A stretch of DNA of 11,519 bases from positions 1 through 11,519 of the forward strand of contig CAMDKT010000124.1 in NCBI GenBank assembly GCA_945900935.1. The letters are read 5' to 3'. This document shows, piece after piece, positions 1 through 7,068 of this stretch (positions are counted from its first letter, which is position 1; every line of letters begins with the position of its first letter). Position numbers and translations under genes: made by a program. The notes under the pieces are model-generated. The model was not told where the DNA came from and ran no database searches. It saw nothing but the letters and a program-made list of their open reading frames with translations. This stretch comes from Candidatus Sulfopaludibacter sp. SbA3 (GTDB taxonomy: Bacteria > Acidobacteriota > Terriglobia > Bryobacterales > Bryobacteraceae).

Positions 1-9
1 AGTCGTTAT

Positions 10-27
10 GATACCGCGCACGGTATC
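10..27. repeat. Perfect 7-bp inverted repeat with 4-nt loop
   Basis: GATACCG and CGGTATC flank a CGCA loop. The arms match perfectly, so the transcript could fold into a short hairpin. No T-run follows on either strand, so it is not a classical intrinsic terminator. It lies downstream, in the minus sense, of the SMP-30 remnant and the toxin gene, so it could end that transcript or be an operator for a gene beyond the left edge. Function is not known. Confidence 0.35.
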
Positions 28-63
28 ACCTTTGTGATTTCGCTTCCTGCGCTTCGGGAATGC

Positions 64-207
64 CTAACCGCCTTGAAAAAAATCGACGCGGTATGTCCTC
101 CAGAACGTGGGCACCCAGGACACCACGCCTTTGCGCTTGATTTCCCGTCTGTAGACGCGACCGATGCTGGGACTGGCGGCTCCTAAACCGCGAACGAATC
201 CAATCAT
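64..207 (-). pseudogene. 3' remnant of an SMP-30/gluconolactonase-type gene
   Basis: A 47-codon minus-strand reading frame ends at a TAG at 64-66. Its codons at 109-162 read GRVYRREIKRKGVVSWVP, which matches 14 of 18 residues of the C-terminus of the intact esterase/SMP-30 protein in this window (residues 556-573, bases 893-946). The two DNA stretches differ at 16 of 54 bases, many of them synonymous, so this is an old paralogue rather than a recent copy. Upstream of the match the reading frame no longer resembles SMP-30, and the toxin gene begins about 80 bp away. The beta-propeller and any signal peptide are missing. I read it as the tail of a gene whose body was lost. An ATG at 205-207 could still start a short peptide, but nothing supports a function. 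The match is short but very specific. Confidence 0.5.
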
Positions 208-242
208 GGGCCGGTGACGGAAGACGGCGGCGGAAATTTGGA

Positions 243-539
243 CTAGGAAGGAAGGGCTTCGGGTGATGGCCGATTCTGCGCGGTGTGGTAAACACGAAGT
301 ACTTCGATAGTCTGCACGCGGACGCGGTACACGGCGACATAAGGCATCGGCGGAAAGTGTAACTCCCGCGACCCTTCCTCGAGTCCGGACTTTCCCCGAT
401 ACGGGGAATCCTTCAGAGAACGTACACTTTCATAAAGTTTACGAAGCGTCGGCTGCCTTAAACGAGGGTGGTACTTCCTCAGATAGTCGCCGATGTTTTG
501 CAAGTCGGCGGCAGCGGCCGGCGTCCAACGGATTCGCAT
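243..539 (-). CDS. ParE/RelE-family type II toxin
   Basis: This is a 98-residue protein of the ParE/RelE toxin superfamily. Members either poison DNA gyrase (ParE type) or cleave mRNA on the ribosome (RelE type). The family layout is clear: an opening strand with W5 and P7, two helices around residues 8-44, the SPYRG turn at 45-49, the EEGSREL strand at 54-60, the YVAVYRV strand at 67-73 and the closing IEVLRVYHTAQ at 78-88. The length is normal for the family. The ATG start (537-539) directly abuts the TAG of the upstream antitoxin gene with no spacer, as expected for a co-translated toxin-antitoxin pair. The ending HTAQ favours the ParE side over the mRNA interferases, but the cellular target cannot be decided from sequence. 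No frameshift or internal stop is present, so it looks functional. Confidence 0.88.
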   Translation of the reverse strand: MRIRWTPAAAADLQNIGDYLRKYHPRLRQPTLRKLYESVRSLKDSPYRGKSGLEEGSRELHFPPMPYVAVYRVRVQTIEVLRVYHTAQNRPSPEALPS

Positions 540-764
540 CTAGGAACGGAGCATCAGTTCGAACCGGGCGTCCATGACATCTTCCTCGATGAACTCGCCG
601 CAGTCAGCCTGCGCAATGCCTTCGCGCACGGCGGCCCGAAAGCGCGAATCTTCTTCGAGAAGTCGCAAGGCCGCGGCTCGGACAAGTTCCTTCGGATCGA
701 TTCCCGCGGCGGCGGCAATCCGGGCTAAACGCGCTTCTTGTTCATCCGTGAATTGTACTTCCAT
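540..764 (-). CDS. Antitoxin of the ParDE-like pair (RHH type)
   Basis: This is a 74-residue acidic protein that should bind and neutralise the toxin encoded immediately downstream. The N-terminus (MEVQFTDEQEARL, then a helix to about residue 37) has the strand-helix-helix pattern of ribbon-helix-helix DNA-binding antitoxins. The C-terminal part, with VREGIAQADCGEFIEEDVMDAR at about residues 46-67, resembles the toxin-binding arm of ParD/RelB-type antitoxins. The ATG at 762-764 is preceded by a GAGG Shine-Dalgarno (773-776 on the plus strand) with an 8-nt spacer, which supports this start. The order antitoxin then toxin, with directly adjacent stop and start codons, fits the usual two-gene operon. 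It probably represses its own promoter in the region upstream, where a 9-bp direct repeat is visible. Confidence 0.82.
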   Translation of the reverse strand: MEVQFTDEQEARLARIAAAAGIDPKELVRAAALRLLEEDSRFRAAVREGIAQADCGEFIEEDVMDARFELMLRS

Positions 765-857
765 CGTTAAAACCTCGATTCTTCCGGCTGGAGGGTCACC
801 TCGATTGTGGCACAGCTTTTTCTCGCTTCACAATAGCGGATTTCGAGGGCGAGGCTA
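765..857 (-). promoter_or_regulatory. Promoter/operator region of the toxin-antitoxin operon
   Basis: This region lies between the antitoxin start and the esterase/SMP-30 stop. It contains two direct copies of ACCTCGATT (772-780 and 798-806), 26 bp apart. One overlaps the Shine-Dalgarno sequence, as expected for an autorepressing ribbon-helix-helix antitoxin. An inverted pair ATTGTG/CACAAT lies at 804-809 and 829-834. On the minus strand it gives a weak promoter-like pair (TTGTGA, 18-nt spacer, CACAAT). Repeats and spacings are seen directly; their role is inferred. Confidence 0.4.
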
Positions 858-874
858 AGGCTGTTCTACAGCCT
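858..874 (-). terminator. Hairpin across the stop codon of the esterase/SMP-30 gene
   Basis: AGGCTGT and ACAGCCT pair perfectly around a 3-nt loop, and the loop and right arm contain the gene's TAG stop (866-868). The alternative arms GAGGCT (851-856) and AGCCTC (870-875) could extend or compete with it. No U-run follows on the minus strand, so factor-independent termination is doubtful. It may instead be an RNA-stabilising or Rho-associated 3' end. Confidence 0.35.
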
Positions 875-2611
875 CGGCATCGGCGGCTTAACCGGTGCCC
901 ACGAATAAACCCCTTTTCGCTTGATTTCGCGCTTGTAAACGCGGTCGCCGGCGGTGACATAGAGCGTCGATAAATCGGGGCCGCCGAAGACGACGTTGGA
1001 TAAGCTGCCGGCGTGAGGCTTGTTCAAAATAGCCACAACGCGGCCGGCCTGATCGCAGATTTGCAGGCCGATCCGGCTGGCGACGTAGAGATGCCCTTCC
1101 GTATCGATGGTCATACCATCGGCTCCGCTGGCGCTATTCTCTTCGGGCGTTTCTAAACGGTGAAAAGGTTGGCCGTTCGTTAGCGAGCCGTCCGCGTTAA
1201 CGGAGAACGACCAGACCCACTTGCCGCGGCTGTCGTTTACCATGAGCAAGGATTGGTCGGTCGAAAGCAGCACGCCGTTGGGACGTTCGATCCCTTCATG
1301 GACGACTTTCTTGTTGCCCTTCGTGTCGAGGAACCACACCCTCTTGTTTTCCGGGTCAGTGCACCAGATCTCGCCCTTCGCGTTGAGACAAAGATCGTTC
1401 GATTGCACGTCTTTCGCGAGAACGGTTTCGGCGCCGTCCATGGTCCAGGCGACGATTTGCTTCCTGCCGTTCTGACAGCCGTAAAGGCGGCCATCGGCGC
1501 CGAACATAAGGCCGTTGGTGGCGCCGGTGTCTTCCTTAAAAACCGTCACTTTGCCATCAAGACTGATCTTGTGAATGCGGTTGTTCGGGATGTCGGTGAA
1601 GAAAACCTGGCCGGTCTTGTCGACAGCCGGGCCTTCGGTGAAACGATAGCCGGAGCCGACCAGTTCCCAGTCCTTACCGGGAATGAGAGCGGTGTTCAAA
1701 TAGTGGCGATCGCTGGTGTTTACCGGGCGTGCGACGGGCTTGGGAAAATCCTTCCACAACCAGCGCAGCGCATCGGGGAGAATGGCCGAACCGTGTTTGG
1801 AATTATGCGCTTCGGTTCCCTTCACAAACTTCGATTCGTATCCGGACCATTCGAGCGAACGGGCCATGTCCTGATTGGCGATCCACCAACTGCCGCCGTA
1901 AATGTCGTTGTCGTTGGAGCCGTCTTGAAGAAACACCCGCAACGGCTTGGGCTCGAATTTGCGAATGAGGCTGGGAAGGATTTGCGCGCCCCGGAGATTG
2001 ACGAAGCTGCCGATGAAGCTGAGGACACGGCGGAACTGATCGGGACGGCTCCAGGCGGCGTTAAAAGCGGCAATCGCGCCACTGGAGGAACCGGCGAGCG
2101 CGTAGTGATCGGGGTCCTTCGAAAGGTTGTGCGTCCTGGCAATTTCAGGCAGGATTTCTTCGATGAGAAAACGGGCATAGCGGTCGCCGAGTCCGTCGTA
2201 TTCCAGGCTGCGGTTGAAGCGCGGCTGCGCATTGGCGTTGGCGGCGGGAAGCACGCCAGGGTTGATGAAAATGGCAATAAGCGGCGGAATGTCTTTTTTG
2301 TGAATGAGGTTGTCGAGAACAACAGGGACCTTGTAGCCCGCGCCGTCTTCCTGGACCATTCCTCCGCCGTCCTGGAAGATCATGACTGGCGCCGGGTTGC
2401 GGGAGTTAATCTGCGCGGGAACGTAGATCCAGTAATCCCGAACGGTCCCGGGGAAAATCTTGCTGGTCCATTTATGGGCGGTGATGGCACCTTTGGGGAC
2501 GCCTTCCTGGCGGAAGGAATCGGGGCCTTGCTTGTATTCCTCCTGGGCGAGGAGCGGCGCGGCGGCGGCGAGGGCGGAAACAAAATTGCGTCGGTGCATA
2601 ACTTGAGTCAT
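866..2611 (-). CDS. Exported esterase/SMP-30 (gluconolactonase-like) fusion protein
   Basis: This is a 581-residue two-domain hydrolase. The N-terminus MHRRNFVSALAAAAPLLAQ (from residue 5) looks like a short twin-arginine export signal. Residues about 40-295 are an esterase-D/enterochelin-esterase type alpha/beta hydrolase. The nucleophile elbow is GSSSG (174-178, Ser176), a likely acid lies in LQDGSNDND (228-236), and His274 is the likely histidine. Residues about 312-573 are an SMP-30/gluconolactonase/LRE-like beta-propeller. Candidate metal ligands are Glu326 (FTEGP), Asn445 (RPNG) and Asp498 (ADGM). Esterases of this class cleave acyl or sugar esters, and SMP-30 domains open aldonolactones or related esters. 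The true substrate is unknown. The start at 2609-2611 and an alternative ATG at 2597-2599 both lack a clear Shine-Dalgarno. The gene is divergent from the sulfatase with only 9 bp between starts. The fusion is the main oddity, although similar exported fusions seem common in this kind of genome. Confidence 0.9.
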   Translation of the reverse strand: MTQVMHRRNFVSALAAAAPLLAQEEYKQGPDSFRQEGVPKGAITAHKWTSKIFPGTVRDYWIYVPAQINSRNPAPVMIFQDGGGMVQEDGAGYKVPVVLDNLIHKKDIPPLIAIFINPGVLPAANANAQPRFNRSLEYDGLGDRYARFLIEEILPEIARTHNLSKDPDHYALAGSSSGAIAAFNAAWSRPDQFRRVLSFIGSFVNLRGAQILPSLIRKFEPKPLRVFLQDGSNDNDIYGGSWWIANQDMARSLEWSGYESKFVKGTEAHNSKHGSAILPDALRWLWKDFPKPVARPVNTSDRHYLNTALIPGKDWELVGSGYRFTEGPAVDKTGQVFFTDIPNNRIHKISLDGKVTVFKEDTGATNGLMFGADGRLYGCQNGRKQIVAWTMDGAETVLAKDVQSNDLCLNAKGEIWCTDPENKRVWFLDTKGNKKVVHEGIERPNGVLLSTDQSLLMVNDSRGKWVWSFSVNADGSLTNGQPFHRLETPEENSASGADGMTIDTEGHLYVASRIGLQICDQAGRVVAILNKPHAGSLSNVVFGGPDLSTLYVTAGDRVYKREIKRKGVYSWAPVKPPMPRL

Positions 2612-2620
2612 GCTATCGCA

Positions 2621-4021
2621 ATGACGAGAAGAGAGCTACTTGGTTCTGCGGCGCTGCTGCCGGCGCAAGCGCAGACGAAACGGCCGAACGTGCTTTTGGT
2701 GCTGAGCGACGACCACAGCTACCCGTATCTGGGCTGCTATGGATACCCGATCCGGACGCCAACGCTCGATAAGTTTGCCGCCGAAGGACTGCGTTGCGAC
2801 CGCATGTTTACAGCGGCTCCGCAGTGCGTGCCATCGCGTTCGGCGATCATGAGCGGACGTATGCCGGTGGCGATTCGCATGGGCCGCTTCTCCTCCCCAT
2901 TGCCGCCGGATGTGGTGACGTTCCCGGAGTTAATGCGGGCAGCGGGCTATTTCACGGGCGTGTGCCGGCGTAACTACCATCTGGACGGGCCGCCGGCCGG
3001 CAGTTCGCAGGCGACGTTCGACAAGTACGGAATGCAGACGTTCGCGCCGAGGCTGGACTGGGTGGATAAGAACTCGCCGCGAGCGCAAACAGCGGCGAAA
3101 ATGAACGAATTCTTCGACAAGAAACCGGCGGAAAAACCGTTCTTCCTGTGGGTGAATTTCAACGATCCGCACCACGTTTGGGACGCAAATGCAATCCCCG
3201 ATCCCTACGATCCGAAAACGTTGCCGCTGCCGAAACACTTCCCCGACTTGCCCGGCCTGCGCGAAGACTTCGCTAAATACCTGGGCGAGATTACGAGGGC
3301 CGACGACGAGTTCAAAACCGTGCTTGATGTGTTGGGCAAACGCGGTTTCACGGACAACACGATCGTGCTGTTCATGGGCGACAATGGCATGGCGTTGCCG
3401 CATGGAAAGGGGTCGCTCTACGATCCTGGATTGAACGTCCCGTTTCTTGTGCGATGGCCGGGCGTGGTGAATGCGGGACGGGCCACGACGGAGCTCTTGT
3501 CCGGCGAGGACGTTGCGCCGACGGTGTTGGACGCCGTGGGGCTGACGCCGCATAAGCAGATGTCGGGCCGGAGTTTTCTACCGCTACTGCGAGGCCAGCC
3601 GTATGAAGGGCGGCGCTATATCTTCGGCCAGCGCGGACCGCACGGCAGCGCGCCGATGACGCCAACTACGAAGTCTTCGACGTTCGATTTGTCGCGCTGT
3701 GTGCGATCACAGCGGTGGAAACTCATTTACAACTGCACCCCGCACATGGAGTATTCGCCGGTGGATTCGGCCAATGATCCGGGTTGGAAACAGATGAAGG
3801 AGGCCCATGCGGCGGGAAAGCTCACCGGCCCGTTGGACAAGGCCTATTTCACTTCGCCTCGCCCCGTGCTCGAGTTCTTCGACCTGGACAATGACCCGTC
3901 GGAGTTGAACAATCTGGCCGGCAAGCCGGAGCACGCGGCGATGCAGGAGGAGTTGACGCGGGCGCTGCTGGAGAAAATGATCTTGGATTACGATTTCCTG
4001 CCGCTGCCGTTGGCGAACTAG
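2621..4021 (+). CDS. Exported Cys-type arylsulfatase-family sulfatase
   Basis: This is a 466-residue type I sulfatase of the alkaline-phosphatase superfamily, which removes sulfate esters from sugars or other organic sulfates. The N-terminus MTRRELLGSAALLPAQAQ is a short twin-arginine signal, so it acts outside the cytoplasm. Metal-binding Asp30/Asp31 lie in LSDDH. The catalytic signature CVPSRSAIMSGR runs from residues 69 to 80; Cys69 is the residue converted to formylglycine by a separate maturase not present here. PHH (183-185), GDNG (253-256) and HGKG (261-264) supply further metal or sulfate contacts. Length is normal. The ATG at 2621 is chosen because it gives the export signal. The same frame stays open upstream to 1253, but that stretch is antisense to the esterase gene. 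No Shine-Dalgarno is visible. It is followed after 6 bp by an MFS transporter, which suggests co-expression for uptake of the desulfated product. Confidence 0.93.
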   Translation: MTRRELLGSAALLPAQAQTKRPNVLLVLSDDHSYPYLGCYGYPIRTPTLDKFAAEGLRCDRMFTAAPQCVPSRSAIMSGRMPVAIRMGRFSSPLPPDVVTFPELMRAAGYFTGVCRRNYHLDGPPAGSSQATFDKYGMQTFAPRLDWVDKNSPRAQTAAKMNEFFDKKPAEKPFFLWVNFNDPHHVWDANAIPDPYDPKTLPLPKHFPDLPGLREDFAKYLGEITRADDEFKTVLDVLGKRGFTDNTIVLFMGDNGMALPHGKGSLYDPGLNVPFLVRWPGVVNAGRATTELLSGEDVAPTVLDAVGLTPHKQMSGRSFLPLLRGQPYEGRRYIFGQRGPHGSAPMTPTTKSSTFDLSRCVRSQRWKLIYNCTPHMEYSPVDSANDPGWKQMKEAHAAGKLTGPLDKAYFTSPRPVLEFFDLDNDPSELNNLAGKPEHAAMQEELTRALLEKMILDYDFLPLPLAN

Positions 4022-4027
4022 GGACTC

Positions 4028-5173
4028 ATGGGGCGAAAAGAACTGCTGTTCTTGATGGTGGGCGCAAGCGCCGTCAACTACATGGGCCGAACAGCCATGG
4101 CTGTGGCAGGGCCTGGCATCGCCAAGCAATACCAGTTCAGCGAAGTGGAACTCGGACAGATTTTTTCCGCGTTCTGGTTGGGCTATGGCTTGATGATGTG
4201 GCCGTCAGGCTGGCTGGCGGACCGCTTCGGCGCTGGGCGTGTCCTGGGGATTTGCGGGTTGCTCTCGGCGGCGCTGCTGGCGGCCAACGGAGCTGTATTT
4301 GTGCTGGCGGGGTTTCTGATTTTACGGCTTTTGTTCGGCGTCGCCTCGGCGGTGGTCTATCCAGCCTGCGGGAACTTGACGGCACTCCAGTTTCCGCCCG
4401 GACGCATGGCCGGCGTGCAGGGTCTGGTCATTGGCGGCAGCAATCTAGGGGCGGCGCTGGCGCCCTTCCTGGTGCTGTGGGTGAGCCGCTGGGCTGGCTG
4501 GCGCGGGAGCTTTGTCGCGGTGGCGGGACTCACGCTTTTGTTCTTCGCCGTATGGACATTGCGCGTGCGAATGGCGCTGCCGGTCATGGAGAAGAAGCCG
4601 GAATTCCTGCGCTTACGCCGTCCGTTAGTCCTGCTGGCGCTTCAGGGTTTTTGCATCGGCTACTTTTACAGCTTCGGCGACACGTGGAGTTTCTACTATT
4701 TCCGCGAAGTGCGACATTTTCCGGAGGAGCAGAGCGCGTTATTCGCCACTCTACTCCAGGTAGCCGGCGGAGTGATGATGCCGCTGGGCGGTTGGCTCTC
4801 CGATCTCATCGCGCCGAAGTATGGGCGGATGCGACCCGCATTCCTGGCGCTCCTGGCGAGCGCGGTGTTGCTGGCGGCGTCAACATGGATGTCGAGCCCG
4901 CTGGCGGTGCTCGCCTTCATCACGGCCGGGTACAGCCTGGTGGTGGCCTGCGAGGGCGCCTGGAGTTGGGCTGTGTTAACGAGTGCATCAGAGAGCCCCG
5001 GAGCCGGATTCGGCTTCGCGAATGGCGTTGGAAGCGGCGCGCAGTTCTTAGCGCCTCTATCACTGCCCTGGATCGCGGGCAAGTGGGGTTGGGATGCGGC
5101 GGTGCTATCGGCGGCCGCGGCGGTGCTCTGCGGAGCCGTGCTGTGGCGGTGGTCCGGGGCTGAGCGCGATTAG
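4028..5173 (+). CDS. MFS transporter (ACS-like, probably sugar acid or anion carrier)
   Basis: This is a 381-residue inner-membrane carrier of the major facilitator superfamily with about 12 hydrophobic segments. The opening GASAVNYMGRTAMAVAGP (residues 12-29) resembles the NYxDR helix-1 motif of the anion:cation symporter group (hexuronate, galactonate and related carriers). The conserved loop-2/3 motif is GWLADRFGAGR (61-71), with a weaker second-half copy at GGWLSDLIAPKYGR (254-267). The gene starts 6 bp after the sulfatase stop with only a close AGGGA (4020-4024), so translation is probably coupled. Its TAG overlaps the stop of the convergent DUF1080 gene, sharing bases 5170-5173. Import of a product released by the neighbouring exported hydrolases is the natural inference; the actual substrate is not readable from the sequence. 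Confidence 0.9.
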   Translation: MGRKELLFLMVGASAVNYMGRTAMAVAGPGIAKQYQFSEVELGQIFSAFWLGYGLMMWPSGWLADRFGAGRVLGICGLLSAALLAANGAVFVLAGFLILRLLFGVASAVVYPACGNLTALQFPPGRMAGVQGLVIGGSNLGAALAPFLVLWVSRWAGWRGSFVAVAGLTLLFFAVWTLRVRMALPVMEKKPEFLRLRRPLVLLALQGFCIGYFYSFGDTWSFYYFREVRHFPEEQSALFATLLQVAGGVMMPLGGWLSDLIAPKYGRMRPAFLALLASAVLLAASTWMSSPLAVLAFITAGYSLVVACEGAWSWAVLTSASESPGAGFGFANGVGSGAQFLAPLSLPWIAGKWGWDAAVLSAAAAVLCGAVLWRWSGAERD

Positions 5174-6021
5174 AACTTGCACCGCGCATTCGCGGCCTTC
5201 ACAAAATAGCTCTTGAAATTCTTCGCCTTCGGATCCATGCAGCCTTCCAAATCGAGTAGTTCGACTTTGCGGAAGTCGATCGGGTGGCTCTCGCTCTGCA
5301 ACGAAATCGATCCGCCGGCTAAAAGTTTGCCATCGATTTTCACCGCCGGATCGTGCTTGGAAACAGCGCCCCCGCCAATCTGCGGCTTCTCATACGAAAG
5401 CACCACTTCGCCATCAATGATGTGCTCCACACGCTCATCCCCCAGCACCTTCACTTCCACACGCACCCACTGTTCGCCATCATAGGTCTTTGATTTGGAG
5501 TTCAAACAGTGCGGCGTGAACAGCTTGCCATCGCGGAAAACATTGGTTCCGGGCGTGCAAAGATTCGCCGTGGTCCGCGGGCCTTTCCCCAACCCGCCCA
5601 GCAGTTGCACTTCAATCGAAATGGGGAAGTCCTGATCCTTGCCCATCGTCGCGGGGTCCTGGCCATGCACCATGATGCCGCTGTTGCGCGTCGCCCAGCC
5701 GGGGCCTTCCTTGGCTTGATCGCTGACGAAACGATACTCCACCGCGATGACGTAGTAGGAGTACGGATTCTTATAAAAAAGATGGCCGAAACGCGAATTG
5801 AACGCGTCGTAGCCGTCGTAGCGAACCTGCAGCATCCCATCGCGAACTCGAAACGTGTTCGCGAAATTGTCGTTCAGCGCGTAGCCGGTTATCTTGGGCG
5901 ACCAGCCTTTCAGGTTCTTGCCGTTGAAAAGTGGTAACCAGACTTTCTTGTCGGCATTTTTGTTCTGGGCAACGCAGCCAAAAGCGAGCAGAACGGCCAA
6001 GGCGATGAAGCGAGTGAGCAT
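5170..6021 (-). CDS. Exported DUF1080 / 3-keto-disaccharide hydrolase-type protein
   Basis: This is a 283-residue protein with a DUF1080 (3-keto-disaccharide hydrolase) domain, a concanavalin-like jelly-roll fold. Some members cleave 3-keto-glycosides. The N-terminus MLTRFIALAVLLAFGCVAQ is a signal peptide; LAFGC at 12-16 is a weak lipobox, so it may be periplasmic or a lipoprotein. Family marks are LFNGKNLKGW (31-40), RNSGIMVHG (112-120), SIEVQLLGG (135-143) and GGSISLQSESHPIDFRKVEL (237-256). After the domain comes a tail, GCMDPKAKNF at 260-269 ending ARCKF at 279-283, with two cysteines that could form a disulfide. The ATG at 6019-6021 is chosen because it gives a compact signal peptide; a TTG at 6037-6039 preceded by AGG is an alternative. 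The gene follows the dehydrogenase by 24 bp (6 bp with TTG), so the two form an operon. Confidence 0.9.
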   Translation of the reverse strand: MLTRFIALAVLLAFGCVAQNKNADKKVWLPLFNGKNLKGWSPKITGYALNDNFANTFRVRDGMLQVRYDGYDAFNSRFGHLFYKNPYSYYVIAVEYRFVSDQAKEGPGWATRNSGIMVHGQDPATMGKDQDFPISIEVQLLGGLGKGPRTTANLCTPGTNVFRDGKLFTPHCLNSKSKTYDGEQWVRVEVKVLGDERVEHIIDGEVVLSYEKPQIGGGAVSKHDPAVKIDGKLLAGGSISLQSESHPIDFRKVELLDLEGCMDPKAKNFKSYFVKAANARCKF

Positions 6022-6045
6022 CTCTTTACGGTATCGCAAACTCGC

Positions 6046-7062
6046 CTACAGCTCGACAATGATCTTGCTGATCGATGCCGGCGAGGCGTACCAATCCTGC
6101 AGCGCCTGCGGCACTTGATCGAGCGACACCACTTTCGACACCAGCTCTTCCAACGGGAATTTCGTCTGACTCAACATCCGGATCACGCCCTCGAAATCTT
6201 CCGGCAACGCGTTGCGCGAACCGAGAATATCAAGTTCCTTCTGCACGAACAATCGGCTGTCATAGCGAACCTCATCCTTGGCGTAGCCGATGTAGACCAC
6301 CCGCCCGGTAAAGGCAACCAGTTCGACCGCCAGCCGAAACGTCTCGGGCGTTCCAATCGCTTCAATCACAACATCTGGACCCATCCCCTCGGTAAGAGAA
6401 TGCAGCTGCGAAACGATGTTCTCCGACTTGCTATTGATACCGGAATGCGCGCCCGCGCGCTTGGCAATCTCCAACTTGCGGTCGTCGACGTCCACCGCAA
6501 TCACCGTCGCGCCCATGAACGCGGCCGCCGCAATTGCGCCTAACCCCACAGCGCCGCAGCCAAGCACCATCACTTGATCGGAAGCCGAAACGCGCCCGCG
6601 CCGTACTGCGTGGTAGCCCACCGTCAGCGGTTCGACAAGACTCAGATCGCGCAACTCCATGCCATCGGCAACAATCAATTTTTCGAACGGAACGGCAATA
6701 AATTCCGTCAGCGCGCCGTCCCGCTGCACGCCGAGAGTCTGATTGATCTGGCAGGCGTTCGGACGCCCGCGCAGACAGGAAGCGCACTGGCCGCAAGAGG
6801 TGTACGGCGACAACGTAACCGCCATGCCAGGCTGGAACTTCGCCGGTACGCCCGCCCCAGTGGATTCAATCGTCGCCGCAATTTCATGGCCGGGAATTCG
6901 CGGATACGTTACGAGCGGATTCTTGCCCCGGTAGCTGCTCAGATCGGAGCCGCACATCCCGACGAAACGAACGCGGAGCAGCACCAAGCCATCGCCGAGC
7001 GCCGGCGCGTCGAGTTCGCCAACTTCGGCTTCCAGCGGTTTGTTGATATAGAGGGCTCGCAT
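6046..7062 (-). CDS. Zinc-dependent alcohol/polyol dehydrogenase (MDR family)
   Basis: This is a 338-residue cytoplasmic medium-chain dehydrogenase of the threonine/sorbitol dehydrogenase type. Catalytic-zinc residues are Cys37 (GMCGSD), His59 and Glu60 (PGHE), with Glu144 (LVEPL) also conserved. The structural-zinc lobe has four cysteines at 90, 93, 96 and 104. The Rossmann motif GCGAVGLG lies at 168-175, and Asp191 at the end of the second strand favours NAD over NADP. The ATG at 7060-7062 is chosen because AGGAGA lies 6 nt upstream (7069-7074 on the plus strand). An earlier in-frame ATG at 7078-7080 has no such site. It is the first gene of an operon with the DUF1080 protein, which suggests a role in oxidising a sugar, polyol or keto-sugar intermediate. 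The exact substrate cannot be told from sequence. Confidence 0.92.
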   Translation of the reverse strand: MRALYINKPLEAEVGELDAPALGDGLVLLRVRFVGMCGSDLSSYRGKNPLVTYPRIPGHEIAATIESTGAGVPAKFQPGMAVTLSPYTSCGQCASCLRGRPNACQINQTLGVQRDGALTEFIAVPFEKLIVADGMELRDLSLVEPLTVGYHAVRRGRVSASDQVMVLGCGAVGLGAIAAAAFMGATVIAVDVDDRKLEIAKRAGAHSGINSKSENIVSQLHSLTEGMGPDVVIEAIGTPETFRLAVELVAFTGRVVYIGYAKDEVRYDSRLFVQKELDILGSRNALPEDFEGVIRMLSQTKFPLEELVSKVVSLDQVPQALQDWYASPASISKIIVEL

Positions 7063-7068
7063 AAACTG

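Noticed and set aside
26..340. 104-codon minus-strand frame at the left end
   Set aside because: Arg-rich translation overlapping the toxin gene; the SMP-30-like match lies in a different frame of the same strand.
1..865. Mobile element as carrier of the toxin-antitoxin pair
   Set aside because: I found no transposase, no terminal inverted repeats and no target-site duplication around the pair, so insertion by a transposon is not supported.
1253..2620. 456-codon upstream extension of the sulfatase frame
   Set aside because: It is antisense to the esterase/SMP-30 gene, has no recognisable domain, and the twin-arginine signal at 2621 marks the real start. The open frame reflects GC-rich codon bias on the opposite strand.
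4198..5163. 321-codon plus-strand frame inside the MFS gene
   Set aside because: Arg/Gly-rich translation without domains, in another frame of a clear membrane protein gene.
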